From NCBI RefSeq assembly GCF_033366695.1, contig NZ_JAOBTQ010000001.1, positions 558,001 to 622,000 of the forward strand: DNA of 64,000 bases, written 5' to 3'. Source of the DNA: Streptomyces sp. SCL15-4. GTDB lineage: Bacteria > Actinomycetota > Actinomycetes > Streptomycetales > Streptomycetaceae. The notes beneath the pieces are model-generated. The model had not been told where the DNA came from. It saw only the letters and a program-made list of their open reading frames with translations, and did not search any database. Below are positions 42,944 through 51,653 of this stretch, one piece after another (position 1 is the first letter of the stretch; each line of letters opens with the position of its first letter). Position numbers and translations under genes: made by a program.

Positions 42944-44215
42944 TCACTCGTGTGGGACGGACAGGTACCGTCCGCCGGGGGTCTCGATCTCGTACATGGC
43001 GGCACCGTCCAGGTACCGCACGGTGTTCAGGTCGCGTCGCAGTACCGCCTCCACGGGATGGCGCAGGCTCAGGACGACGGGATACGCGAGGTCCCACGTG
43101 GTTGCCGCGATCTCCTCGCCCGGCCGGACCAGTTGTGTCAGCTCCCGCACGCTCTCCAGCTCCCGCACCGCGTCGAGGGCGCGGTAGCGCACCAGACGGC
43201 CGGATGCGGGCGACACCAGGGCCGCCCATGCGACCGCGGTCCTGCGCCGGTACGGGGTGCCGGCCCGGGCGAGGAATCTGCGCGGCCTGACGTAGGCGTC
43301 GACGGCCCACTCCAGCTGCCCCTCGCCGATGGCGTCCGCCACGTGGTACGGCAGCCCGGACGGCCGGGCACCGGCCTCCACCAGCCGGGGACCGTCCGGC
43401 GTCAGCTTGATCTCCAGGTGGGCGGGGCCGTAGCGGATGCCGAGGGCGTCCAGCACCCGGAAGGCGTAGGGCACCAGTTCGTCGATGCACGGGTCGTCGC
43501 CGCGGAGCAGGATCTGCGCGACGACCAGGTCCCGGACGCCGTTGGCCGTGACGCGGTCCGTGCTCCAGACGTCGGTGACGGTGTGCACACCCTCGCAGCT
43601 CACCGTGTTGACGATGTACTCCGCGCCGATGAGGTACTCCTGGGCGACCACCTCGGTGATCCGCTCGCCGAGCGCCGTTGTCGCGTTCCGGAGAGCCGCG
43701 AGCGCGGCGACCGACTCGTCGGGCGAGTCGCAGAACCGCACGCCGTGGCCCAGGGCGCCGCGCAGCGGCTTCACCACGGCGGTCCGCCCCAGCTCCGCGT
43801 GCCAGGCACGCAGCTCCGCCGCGTCGCCGGTGCGCAACTGCCGCATCGCGGACACGCCCTCCGCCCGGACGCGCTCGATCTGGAGGTACTTGTCCCGCCG
43901 TGCCGCGCTGAGCGCCGTGCCGTTGGACGGCAGCCCCAGCCGCTCCGACAGGGCGTCGGCCAGCTCCACCCCCGACTCCCGGCCGGGCAGCACGGCATGC
44001 GGCCGCAACCTCGCCAGTCTGCCGGTCAGGTCGTCGAGGTTCCCCTCGTCGAAGAGTGTGTGGCTGAACCTCGCCGGGTCCACGGCGGCGACTCCTGGCA
44101 GAAGGTCCGGTGTGCTGCGGACGTGTATCACCGCGCCGCCGGCCGCGGCGAAGGCGTCCACATAGCGGTGCGACGTGCCGAAGGCATCCACCACGGCCAC
44201 CTGGAAGTCGGGCAT
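42944..44215 (-). CDS. ATP-grasp ligase (amino acid/peptide ligase type)
   Basis: 423 aa; ATG at 44215 after AAAGGAA. The N-terminal Rossmann-like part begins VAVVDAFGTSHRYVDAFAAA. The ATP-grasp core has AVVKPLRGALGHGVRF (ATP lysine and glycine loop), VAQEYLIGAEYIVNTVSCEG, and the metal-binding HLEIKLTPDGPRLVEAGARP. This layout is that of L-amino-acid ligases and related carboxylate-amine ligases (BacD/DdaF-like), which activate a carboxylate as acyl phosphate and join an amine. With the TDO/PrnB-like gene upstream it points to a small modified-amino-acid or dipeptide product. Confidence 0.85.
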   Translation of the reverse strand: MPDFQVAVVDAFGTSHRYVDAFAAAGGAVIHVRSTPDLLPGVAAVDPARFSHTLFDEGNLDDLTGRLARLRPHAVLPGRESGVELADALSERLGLPSNGTALSAARRDKYLQIERVRAEGVSAMRQLRTGDAAELRAWHAELGRTAVVKPLRGALGHGVRFCDSPDESVAALAALRNATTALGERITEVVAQEYLIGAEYIVNTVSCEGVHTVTDVWSTDRVTANGVRDLVVAQILLRGDDPCIDELVPYAFRVLDALGIRYGPAHLEIKLTPDGPRLVEAGARPSGLPYHVADAIGEGQLEWAVDAYVRPRRFLARAGTPYRRRTAVAWAALVSPASGRLVRYRALDAVRELESVRELTQLVRPGEEIAATTWDLAYPVVLSLRHPVEAVLRRDLNTVRYLDGAAMYEIETPGGRYLSVPHE

Positions 44216-44340
44216 ACGGTATTCCTTTCGCGGGGCGGTGCGTGGCGATGCGCGGGGCGGTCCGTGGTGCGGCGGGGGGCGGTGCGTCGTGCTTCGCGGG
44301 TCCGTCCGCGGCGCTGCGCGGTCCGTGCGTGACACGCCGG
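44216..44340. repeat. Imperfect GC-rich tandem repeats between operon genes
   Basis: The 125-bp gap between the haem-protein stop and the ATP-grasp start consists largely of variants of gcggggcggtgcgtg and gcggtccgtgcgtg. This is unusual for an operon gap and may arise by slippage; it could fold and affect downstream expression. Confidence 0.45.
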
Positions 44341-45570
44341 TCAGTCCGTGACAGGGCCGAGGGTCTCGGCGATACGGCGGCGTGCCCTCAGCAGCCGGTG
44401 CACGGCGTTCGTCAGGACGTTGTGCACGCTGAAGCCGGATGTCCCCAGCTCGTCGCCCCGGCCGTCACCCGACCCGGCACCGCCGAGGAAGTCCCGTTCG
44501 CCGTCCTGGGCGAGGATGCTCTGCCGGGTGGGCCGCGCGGACGGTTCGAACGCCTCCGGTATCGCCTTCCTGGTGACGCCCAGGTGCACCATGCGGAAGT
44601 CCACGAACATGTCGATCACGCCGAGCAGCGCGACGGCGGCGCGGCGGTCGAGCTTCAGACGGCCGTCGAGCACCGCGTGTACGACGTTGTCACCGGCGCG
44701 GGACCGCTCGCGCCACTCGGAGACGACGGGCCGCGACCATGTCGGGAAGTAGGCCAGGGACTGGTCGAGGTAGCGCTCGTACAACGCGGTCGGCGCCAGC
44801 AGCACCAGCTCCAGCAGCTGCACGCTCGGCATGAACGCGCCGCTCGCGCCGCGGGCACCGCTCGGATGGCTCATGTGATAGCGGCGGAACGCCTGGAACG
44901 CCTCCTTGGGCAGCCTGCCGTACTGCGCCATGTACCGCCGGAAGTCGTCGAGGCCGCGGAGTGCCTCCTCCAGCGCGGCGGCCGGGTCCACGGCGTCCGG
45001 CTCCAGCACCAGTGAGCTCAGACGGTCGAAGGCGCCGCGCGCGGCCGGTTCCGCCAGATGGTGTCCGAGGTAGAAGTCGCGTTCCAGGCGCCCCAGGTCG
45101 CCGTCGGAGAAGACCCGGATATGCCCGGTGGTCTCCCACTCGGCGCAGTTGACGTCGATGAGGAGTTCGTAGCTCATGTGGGGGTCGAGCGAGGGATACC
45201 GGTCGCACTGCGCCGCCAGGGCTGCCAGCAGCGGGCGGGGGAAGGCCGTCGGGCCCGCCGGAAGGTATCCGTTGAGCATGAACAGCAGGTCGAGCTGGAC
45301 CAGGCGCGCGCAGGACGGGTCGGTGGCCAGCGGCCCGTCCTCCGCGCCGGCCGCGCGCAGCACGCGGCACTGCTCCGCCGCGAGCTGCTCATACGTGCCG
45401 CGGCCCTGGGCGACGGCGGCCAGGTCGGCCGGCAGCCGGTTCAGCACGTAGGGTCCGAGCGGGGAACGTAACAGGGGGCCCGCGTCCCGTGCGGGGCCGC
45501 GTCGCGGACGCTCCGGCGTTCCGCGGCGGGCCGGATGCCCCTGCGGGGAGAACAGGTCTTCCTTCTTCAC
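44341..45570 (-). CDS. TDO/PrnB-like haem-dependent enzyme
   Basis: About 409 aa from GTG 45570, which follows GGAGGCGAAG; ATGs at 45582 and 45600 lack good sites. Two segments match the tryptophan 2,3-dioxygenase superfamily: FRRYHMSHPSGARGASGAFM-PSVQLLE (228-254) and MFVDFRMVHLGVTRKAI (321-337), where FR would bind a substrate carboxylate and His329 would be the haem ligand, followed by a GTSGFS loop (376-381) like the GTGG loop of TDO. Overall it is closer in length and spacing to divergent members such as PrnB of pyrrolnitrin synthesis than to catabolic TDO. First gene of an operon with ATP-grasp and cupin genes, so a biosynthetic role on tryptophan, tyrosine or a derivative is likely (inference). 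Confidence 0.65.
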   Translation of the reverse strand: MKKEDLFSPQGHPARRGTPERPRRGPARDAGPLLRSPLGPYVLNRLPADLAAVAQGRGTYEQLAAEQCRVLRAAGAEDGPLATDPSCARLVQLDLLFMLNGYLPAGPTAFPRPLLAALAAQCDRYPSLDPHMSYELLIDVNCAEWETTGHIRVFSDGDLGRLERDFYLGHHLAEPAARGAFDRLSSLVLEPDAVDPAAALEEALRGLDDFRRYMAQYGRLPKEAFQAFRRYHMSHPSGARGASGAFMPSVQLLELVLLAPTALYERYLDQSLAYFPTWSRPVVSEWRERSRAGDNVVHAVLDGRLKLDRRAAVALLGVIDMFVDFRMVHLGVTRKAIPEAFEPSARPTRQSILAQDGERDFLGGAGSGDGRGDELGTSGFSVHNVLTNAVHRLLRARRRIAETLGPVTD

Positions 45571-46424
45571 CTTCGCCTCCATGGTGCGGGCATGTCTCAT
45601 GGAGGGAACGAGACCGCGGGCGAGAAAGGTTCACCGGACACCGAGAAGCATGTGTGAAGTGCGGGCCGCCGACATGTGCACTCCATGTGCATCGCGACCG
45701 TCACCTCCGTCTCCGAACTCAGGCTGGTGGTGGCTCGGTGCGGTGCGTACCGACCGCACGTCACCCGAGGCTCGGCAGCCCCGGGGCTCGGCAGCCCGGT
45801 GACGGCCACGAGCAGGGTGCGGCCGAGCCGTCCGGCGAAGTCGACCCTGGTGGGCGAGTCGGGGGTCCTGCCGGGCCTGGCGACGGCGGGTGGGGGGGAG
45901 GTTGGCGTCGATCTGTGGTGAGCGCGGCGGCGCAGGTTCCGCTGCGGCTGGTGGCGCGCGAACTGCGGAAGTCGACGTTCCGCTGGGACGCTCTGTCGAG
46001 CGGTGACCGGCGGGCCGGCGTCCGGCCGTACGGCCCGCATCCTCCGGTCGAGCGTCCGAACGGACCGTCGCAGAGCGCGCCAGCAGAGCCGTCAGCCGCG
46101 GACGGGCGTCGCGTGGTCATGGGCGGGGCACGGGTCGGCCGGCCCTTCCCGGAGACGGCCGTCACCGGGGCGCCACGAGGCCTGGACTGAGGCGCACGCC
46201 GGGAAACCCTCTCACACCTGGCAAACACACATCGGGCGGCGAATCCTCACACGTTACGACGCGAGCGGCCCGGACGAGAGAGCGGAGCCCGGTTCGGCGC
46301 CCGTTTCCGGCCATCAGGGCACCGGCCTGCCACAGAGACACATATGCTCCTCGGCAACACGCCACACCACATGTCATGGAGCCGGCCGCCCGGCCCCTCC
46401 CTCACACTTCGAGGACGAACCGAC
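45571..46424. other. 850-bp region with no intact gene
   Basis: No complete gene recognised. A G/C-biased frame from GTG 45918 to 46190 (+) encodes 90 residues beginning VSAAAQVPLRLVARELRKST, with no family match and no clear ribosome site; it may be a remnant. Promoters for the divergent operons must lie at the two ends. Confidence 0.3.
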
Positions 46425-48122
46425 GTGAACGACTTCCACCCCGGCCGTCGACGCCTGCTGAAGATGTTCGGACTGAGCGCCACCGCGACCACCGCCGCCG
46501 TCCTCCAGGCCGACCCGGTGCTCGCCGCGACCCTCGGCCACGACGAGAGGACCGGGGTCGACCCCGCCACCTACCGCGCCCCCACGGGGCTGGCGAAGAA
46601 CACCGCGGCCAAGCAGACCGCACTTGAGTGGATCAGCGCCAACGAAGGCGCGGTCACCGGGCTGAGCGACCGCGTGTGGCAGTACGCGGAGCTGTCGCTG
46701 CGCGAGTGGAAGTCCTCCCTCGCCCACGCCAGGCTGCTCCAGGACAACGGCTTCACCGTCACCTGGGGCTCGGCCGGCTTCCCGACCGCCTTCGTCGCCA
46801 CGTACGGCACCGAGGGCCCCGTCCTCGGTTTCAACGCCGAGTACGACGCCCTGCCCGGCCTGTCGCAGAAGAAGGGCGTGGGCATGCACGACCCGCTGGT
46901 TCACCACTACGACGCCTACGGCCCCACGTACGGCGCCGGCCACGGCGACGCCCACAACTGCCTCGGCGCGGGCGGCACCGCGGCCGCCATAGCCGTGGCG
47001 CGGGCGATCCGCGTCCACGGGCTGAAGGCCAGGGTCAAGCTGTTCGGCAGCGCCGGCGAGGAACAGCTCGTCGGCAAGGCCTACGCGGTCAAGGAGGGCG
47101 TCTACGACGACCTCGACGCCTTCCTGGACTGGCACCCGTTCAGCATCACGGTGCCGTTCTGGAACACCACCAGCGCCCTGATTTCGGCCACGTTCACCTT
47201 CCTCGGCGCCTCCGGCCACGGCGGCACCCCGCTCGGCAACAAGAGCGGCCTGGACGGTGCCCTGCTGATGGCGACGATGTCGGAGTACCTGCGGGAGAAG
47301 AACGTCGCCCCGTCCGGACGGTTCCACTACGCCGTCATCAACGGCGGCGGCGCCCCGAACGTGACTCCGGACATGTGCTCCATCTGGTTCTTCGTCCGCG
47401 AGGGCAGCCCGGCACGCGCCCGGGTGCTCTACGACAAGATCGTGGAGTGCGCCAAGGCCGCCGCACAGGCCAGCCAGACCCGCCTGGTCCACAAGTTCCA
47501 CTCGGCGACGTGGAACCTGCTGGCCAACAAGGCCGGAGCGGAACTGCTCAACGACAACATGCGGCAGATCGGCGCGCCTCGGTTCACCGACGCCGACCAC
47601 GCCCTGGCCAGAAGCATCCAGAAGTCACTGGGCCGGCCGGAGACCGGCATGCCGACCCAGCTGACCCCGCTCGCTCCGCCGGCCGCCGCCTACACCGGCG
47701 GACTGGCCACCGACACCGCCGACGTCAGCTGGCAGGCGCCGACCGCCGTACTGCTGTCCGCGGCCTACCCGCCCGGCATCCCGAACCACAACTGGGGCGC
47801 CACCGCGACGGCGGCCACCAATATCGGCCACCAGGCGCTGCTGTCCGCCGCCCGCTACCTCGCGGCCGGCGCGATCGACCTGATCGAGCAGCCGGAGCGG
47901 CTGGACGCCATGAAGCAGGAGTTCGCCGAGCGTACCGACGGCGTCGGCTGGGCCTCGATGATCCCCGACGGGAGCCAGCCGCCACTGTACGAACCGCCGG
48001 CCGAGTTCCTCAGGGCGACCGGGCAGAGCTGGCCGCCGAAGGGCGTGACCTGGCCGGTGCCCCCCGTGGTGGCGGCCGAGCAACTGGGCACCACGGGCCC
48101 CGACCTGCCGCCCGTGACCTGA
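46425..48122 (+). CDS. Tat-exported M20-family amidohydrolase (AbgB-like)
   Basis: 565 aa; GTG at 46425 after GAGGACGAACC. The N-terminus GRRRLLKMFGLSATATTAAV is a twin-arginine signal. The catalytic domain has the di-metal motifs of M20 aminoacylases: FNAEYDALPG, GAGHGDAHNCLGAGG, FGSAGEEQLVGK and an inserted dimerisation domain with ASGHGGTPLG. Closest in pattern to AbgB (p-aminobenzoyl-glutamate hydrolase) and to amidohydrolases of N-acyl amino acids. It would cleave an N-acyl amino acid outside the membrane. Confidence 0.88.
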   Translation: MNDFHPGRRRLLKMFGLSATATTAAVLQADPVLAATLGHDERTGVDPATYRAPTGLAKNTAAKQTALEWISANEGAVTGLSDRVWQYAELSLREWKSSLAHARLLQDNGFTVTWGSAGFPTAFVATYGTEGPVLGFNAEYDALPGLSQKKGVGMHDPLVHHYDAYGPTYGAGHGDAHNCLGAGGTAAAIAVARAIRVHGLKARVKLFGSAGEEQLVGKAYAVKEGVYDDLDAFLDWHPFSITVPFWNTTSALISATFTFLGASGHGGTPLGNKSGLDGALLMATMSEYLREKNVAPSGRFHYAVINGGGAPNVTPDMCSIWFFVREGSPARARVLYDKIVECAKAAAQASQTRLVHKFHSATWNLLANKAGAELLNDNMRQIGAPRFTDADHALARSIQKSLGRPETGMPTQLTPLAPPAAAYTGGLATDTADVSWQAPTAVLLSAAYPPGIPNHNWGATATAATNIGHQALLSAARYLAAGAIDLIEQPERLDAMKQEFAERTDGVGWASMIPDGSQPPLYEPPAEFLRATGQSWPPKGVTWPVPPVVAAEQLGTTGPDLPPVT

Positions 48123-48223
48123 GAGATGCCGTCCGAAGACCCATGGGAGGGCGTTGACTTACGTCAGGCCCCGGGACACGTCCGAGAAGGTTTCGTCAAC
48201 CGCCGTGCGCAGTCTCGCCGCTT

Positions 48224-48248
48224 GACCGTCAAGTGACCGATGTGCGGC
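48224..48248 (+). promoter_or_regulatory. Promoter-region element shared with the other SsgA-like gene
   Basis: Matches 38832-38856 at 19 of 25 bases and ends 60-61 bp before the ATG at 48309. Downstream both carry a GCGGAC...AGTGGG segment. Common regulation or a shared duplication is likely. Confidence 0.5.
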
Positions 48249-48308
48249 CCGGACGCGTGGCGGACAGTGGGAGGCACAGACTTCGTACCACCGAGGGGAA
48301 CTCCTGCC

Positions 48309-48776
48309 ATGCACCCTGATCAGTCACCGTTGCGGGCTCGGTCGGCGCCCCGGCACGTTCCGCCGCTACTCCTCGACGTCGACCAGATGCTCGACGAGTT
48401 CTCCCGCCAGGCCGTCCAGGCGGAGTTCCGGTTCGACCCGGCCATGCCCGCGGTGATCACCGTCGAGTTCCTGGCGGAACGCGGACCCGGTGTGGTCTGG
48501 CGGATCGGCCGCGAGCTCCTGCACCGCGGGCTGACGGAGATGAGCGGCTCCCGCGACGTGCGGATGTGGCCGACACTGCCCGGTGAACGGCCGTCGTCCT
48601 GGCTGCTCCTCGAAACGCAGGAGGTGGAGGCGCTGTTCGAGCTGCCCACCGCGGAGCTGGCGGAGTGGCTCGACGCCACCTATCGGATCACCTCGGCCGA
48701 GACGGAGATGGACGCTCTGGACTGGGACGGGTTCCTGCTGGGGCTGACGGGCGGCCCGGAGACACCGGGCGAATGA
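48309..48776 (+). CDS. SsgA-like protein (SALP), copy 2
   Basis: 155 aa, the same length as copy 1. ATG at 48309 after GAGGGGAACTCCTGCC. Family landmarks: LLDVDQMLDEFSRQAVQAEF, FDPAMPAVITVEFL, GPGVVWRIGRELLHRGL, SRDVRMWPTL, ALFELPTAELAEWLDATYRI. Roughly half the residues agree with copy 1 over the whole length. Developmental cell-division or spore-wall protein by family knowledge. Confidence 0.9.
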   Translation: MHPDQSPLRARSAPRHVPPLLLDVDQMLDEFSRQAVQAEFRFDPAMPAVITVEFLAERGPGVVWRIGRELLHRGLTEMSGSRDVRMWPTLPGERPSSWLLLETQEVEALFELPTAELAEWLDATYRITSAETEMDALDWDGFLLGLTGGPETPGE

Positions 48777-48923
48777 ACGCGACCGGAACCGGTCGGAGAA
48801 TGACGTGCCCTCTTGCGCGCCACCTGTCGGAGAGGTGACGCACAAGGATTGTCTCGTCGGCCCGGCGGGAGGCCGCCGGCATGTGTGCCCCGGGCACCCG
48901 ATGGCGACGCTTCGCCCGGCCCG

Positions 48924-49340
48924 CACCCGCACGCGCGGCCCGAACTGGTGCCGGGCGCGGTGGAGGAGTTCCTGCGCTACGCCCCCTCCGTCGAACGCTC
49001 CACGAGCAGCTACGCCGCGCGGGACCTCGAACTGGGCGGAGTGGCGATCCCCTGGGGCTCCAGGATCGCCGTGGCTCTCGGCTCCGCCGGACGCGACGCC
49101 CCGCAACCGGGCGGCGGCGCGACCGTGCTGGACATGACCCGGCCGGACGCCCGCCGTCTGGCCTTCGGGCACGGCATCCACTACTGCTCCGGTGCCCCGC
49201 CGGCCCGCCTGGAGGCGACGATCGCCCCGCGCACCCCGCTCGCCCGGATCCCGGAACTGGAACTCGCCTTCCCGGCGGACTCGTTGCGGTGGATCGACTC
49301 CGGGATCGTCCGCGGCGTGCTGTGCCTCCAGATGCGCGCT
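48924..49340 (+). pseudogene. Cytochrome P450 remnant (C-terminal third)
   Basis: A start-less frame reads PELVPGAVEEFLRYAPSVER, DLELGGVAIPWGSRIAVALG, RPDARRLAFGHGIHYCSGAP, PARLEATIAP, then ELELAFPADSLRWIDSGIVR. This is the ExxR-to-end part of a CYP, including the K-helix EEFLR and haem loop FGHGIHYCSG with its Cys. About 270 N-terminal residues are missing and there is a small deletion before the haem loop. Confidence 0.75.
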
Positions 49341-49446
49341 ACCGCGTGGGCTGACGGCGATCACCGTACGACGACGTCCCGGCCCGCGCCACGGGGCGCG
49401 GGCCGGGACGGTGCTGAACGGCTGCGGTGTCGGGTCGCCGACCCGG

Positions 49447-51072
49447 TCAGTGCCGGGAAGGGAGGACGCAGTGGAAGCTGGTGGCCAGGGACGGGTCATC
49501 GTGGCCCTGGTAGCGGGACACCTCGGGGTAGGCGCACAGGTTGCGTTCGAGCCGCTTGCCCTGGGCGTTGACGAGCGTGGCGGGCAGGGTCCTGGGCGCC
49601 TCGCCGTGCTCGACCCAGGCGGTCAGGGCGGCGAGGCCGTCGGTGGAGCCGTCCTGACCGTCGAGGCCGCAGTGGCCGGTGTTGGGAGCGAGGAAGAGAC
49701 GGTAGAAGTCGTCGACCTTCTTGGCGCTGCCCATCTCCCGCACCACGCGTCGGCGGTAGTCCGCGGTGCCCTGCGGCGGGATGTACTGGTCGGCCTGGCC
49801 CTGCCAGGTCAGGAGCTTGCCGCCGGACTCGCGGAAGGCGGAGAGATCCGGGTCGTCGGTGTCCATGATGTGGCCGTACTCGGCCACGGCCTGGTGGAAC
49901 AGCTCGGTGAACCGGCTGTAGGTGATGGTCGAGACGTCGAAGGACGGATCCTTCTCCACCCAGCTCGCCGTCCAGCGGGCGGGCACCTGGAACGGCGCGC
50001 CCTTGAGGTTGCCGTCGGCGTCGGCCACGGTGCCCGCGAGGCCCCTCAGGTCGGCCCCGACCGGGACGCCGGACCACAGCTTCCTGCCGGAGGCGGTGCG
50101 CGGGCCGTCCCAGATCTTGCGGACGACGGCCGCGTCGGCGGCGGTGATGGTCAGTTCCCTGCCCGCGCACAGCACCTTGGTACCGATCAGCCGGCGCGGG
50201 TCGAAGTCGCAGCGGTAGGCGTCGTTGACGAGGCCGTCCCTGGCACCGTCGAGCGTGTCGCAGGCGTTGACGGCGGCAGCGGTGAAGGCGTCCAGCTCGC
50301 AGCCGGTCACATAGGTCTTCTCGTTGTTCATGACGACCTGCGGCCACAGGGTGGCGAGTACGTAGCGGTCCCAGTTGACGGCGGGCGCGTCGGCGAGGAT
50401 GCCGTCGTAGTCGTCGGGGTAGCGCTGGGCCTCCATGTAGCCCTGGCGTCCGCCGGTGGAGCAGCCGGTGAAGTAGGCGTACGAGGCGGCCCTGCCGTAG
50501 ACCGCGTCCACGACCTCTTTACCGACAACCGCCGCCTCGTGCTGGGAGCGGGAGGCGAAGTTCTTCAGCAGCGCGGTGTCGACCTGGCCCCGGCCGTCGA
50601 GGGCCCAGCCGACGTCGAGGACATCGCCGACGCCCGCGTCGGTGGTGGTCGCGGCGTAGCCGTTCTTGACCGCGGTGGCCAGGCCGGTGCCGTTGTCCCC
50701 GGCCGAGAAGGCAGCGCCGCCGAGCGCCTGAAAGCGACCGTTCCAGCCGGTGACGGGCAGCCAGGTCCGGATTCCGGCATGGTCGCCGTCGCCCGGGTGG
50801 GTGAGCGTGACCCTCACCTCGCAGTAGGCGGGTACGCCGGTGACGGTGCCGCCCAGGATGCCGCTGCCATGGACGGTGCCGCCCTCCCGGCGGGCCGCGG
50901 TCACGGACTCGACGCGGGTGCCGGGCGGAGCCTGCACCGAGGTCGTCGTGCAGCCGAACGGGGCGGACGCGGGGGTCCGGGGCTCGGCGGACGCGGTCGG
51001 CAGGTACACCGCCGCGACCAGCGGCACACCGGCCGCGAGCACGGTCATCAGTCGTCTCATGGGTTTTCCCAT
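49447..51072 (-). CDS. Secreted tannase/feruloyl esterase family protein
   Basis: About 541 aa from ATG 51072 (MRRL at 51060 is an alternative). Signal peptide: basic start then LMTVLAAGVPLVAAVYLPTA. The catalytic Ser205 lies in TGCSTGGRQG next to Cys204, and the His lies in NTGHCGLDG, the CS-D-HC arrangement with a disulfide linking Ser and His loops that defines the tannase/feruloyl esterase family; LTWQGQADQYIPP holds the Asp. Such enzymes release phenolic acids from plant esters, which would feed aromatic catabolism like that at 4.5-10.6 kb. An operator of the ohr/CGNR type is upstream. Confidence 0.9.
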   Translation of the reverse strand: MGKPMRRLMTVLAAGVPLVAAVYLPTASAEPRTPASAPFGCTTTSVQAPPGTRVESVTAARREGGTVHGSGILGGTVTGVPAYCEVRVTLTHPGDGDHAGIRTWLPVTGWNGRFQALGGAAFSAGDNGTGLATAVKNGYAATTTDAGVGDVLDVGWALDGRGQVDTALLKNFASRSQHEAAVVGKEVVDAVYGRAASYAYFTGCSTGGRQGYMEAQRYPDDYDGILADAPAVNWDRYVLATLWPQVVMNNEKTYVTGCELDAFTAAAVNACDTLDGARDGLVNDAYRCDFDPRRLIGTKVLCAGRELTITAADAAVVRKIWDGPRTASGRKLWSGVPVGADLRGLAGTVADADGNLKGAPFQVPARWTASWVEKDPSFDVSTITYSRFTELFHQAVAEYGHIMDTDDPDLSAFRESGGKLLTWQGQADQYIPPQGTADYRRRVVREMGSAKKVDDFYRLFLAPNTGHCGLDGQDGSTDGLAALTAWVEHGEAPRTLPATLVNAQGKRLERNLCAYPEVSRYQGHDDPSLATSFHCVLPSRH

Positions 51073-51151
51073 CCAAGGAAGAGGTGTGCGCCCGGCAGTG
51101 GCGGGACACACATGTGCGCGGCACAAGAGCAGGAAGTCCGAGCGGGACGTT

Positions 51152-51172
51152 ATCACCTGTTAAGCCGGTGAC
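51152..51172. promoter_or_regulatory. Operator site 3 upstream of the tannase gene
   Basis: ATCACC-tgttaagcc-GGTGAC, 80 bp before the tannase start. On the coding strand the centre provides TTAACA, a possible -35 box, as at ohr. Same arms and 9-base spacing as the sites at 39415, 39458 and 55133. Confidence 0.6.
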
Positions 51173-51443
51173 GAAAGAGGGATCGTCGAAAGGAACGCAC
51201 GGTGCGGGAGATCGGGGGAAGCAGTCCGGAGATGAGGGAGGCAGTCCGGTGAACCACATCAGCAGGCGGAACTTGGCGGACAGCAACCCGGTCAGGAAGG
51301 GCGGCGTCCGCGGCGTCGAGGATGTCCGCGAGCCTGATCCCTTCGGCCCCCGCTTCGGCTTGCCTGCCATCGTCAGCGCGCTCCTTCGGCTCACACGTGT
51401 GAACGGCGGACATCGGCCGGGCCGAACGCCGGCACAACACCTG
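51173..51443. other. Intergenic stretch between tannase and ABC-F leader
   Basis: No supported gene. It contains the perfect palindrome TCACACGTGTGA (51391-51402). Minus-strand frames here show patches of coding bias that change frame, so decayed sequence is possible. Confidence 0.3.
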
Positions 51444-51468
51444 CTAAGCTGTCGGTGACCTGGACCGT

Positions 51469-51531
51469 GTGATCGAGGAGTCGCAGACGTGGTGGGTGAA
51501 GACGACATCTCCGGGTGAGATCCGGATCTGA
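51469..51531 (+). CDS. Possible 20-aa leader peptide of the ABC-F gene
   Basis: GTG at 51469 opens a frame for MIEESQTWWVKTTSPGEIRI and stops at 51531. It lies 20 nt downstream of a TAAGCT -10-like hexamer (51444-51449). Short upstream frames with ribosome-stalling potential precede many antibiotic-responsive ABC-F genes. No strong ribosome site is seen, so this is a candidate only. Confidence 0.35.
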   Translation: MIEESQTWWVKTTSPGEIRI

Positions 51532-51600
51532 CGGCCACCGGCCGGCGCACAGGAGCGCCGCCGCCGACGTGGCCCGTCTCGTCGTACCCCTTTCCCCATG

Positions 51601-51631
51601 TCTGCCCCGGGCAGAGGTCTCTGTTCTGCCC
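51601..51631 (+). promoter_or_regulatory. Two mutually exclusive hairpins before the ABC-F start (attenuator-like)
   Basis: TCTGCCC-C-GGGCAGA (51601-51615) and GGGCAGA-N9-TCTGCCC (51609-51631) both have perfect 7-bp stems and share the GGGCAGA strand, so only one can form at a time. They lie 23 nt upstream of the ATG at 51654. This is the layout of an attenuation or translation switch. Confidence 0.55.
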
Positions 51632-51653
51632 TCCATGCCTTCGAGGTCCCTTC

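Noticed and set aside
51153..51440. Minus-strand 95-codon frame before the tannase gene
   Set aside because: Coding bias shifts frame halfway and no family is recognisable; listed only as possible decay.
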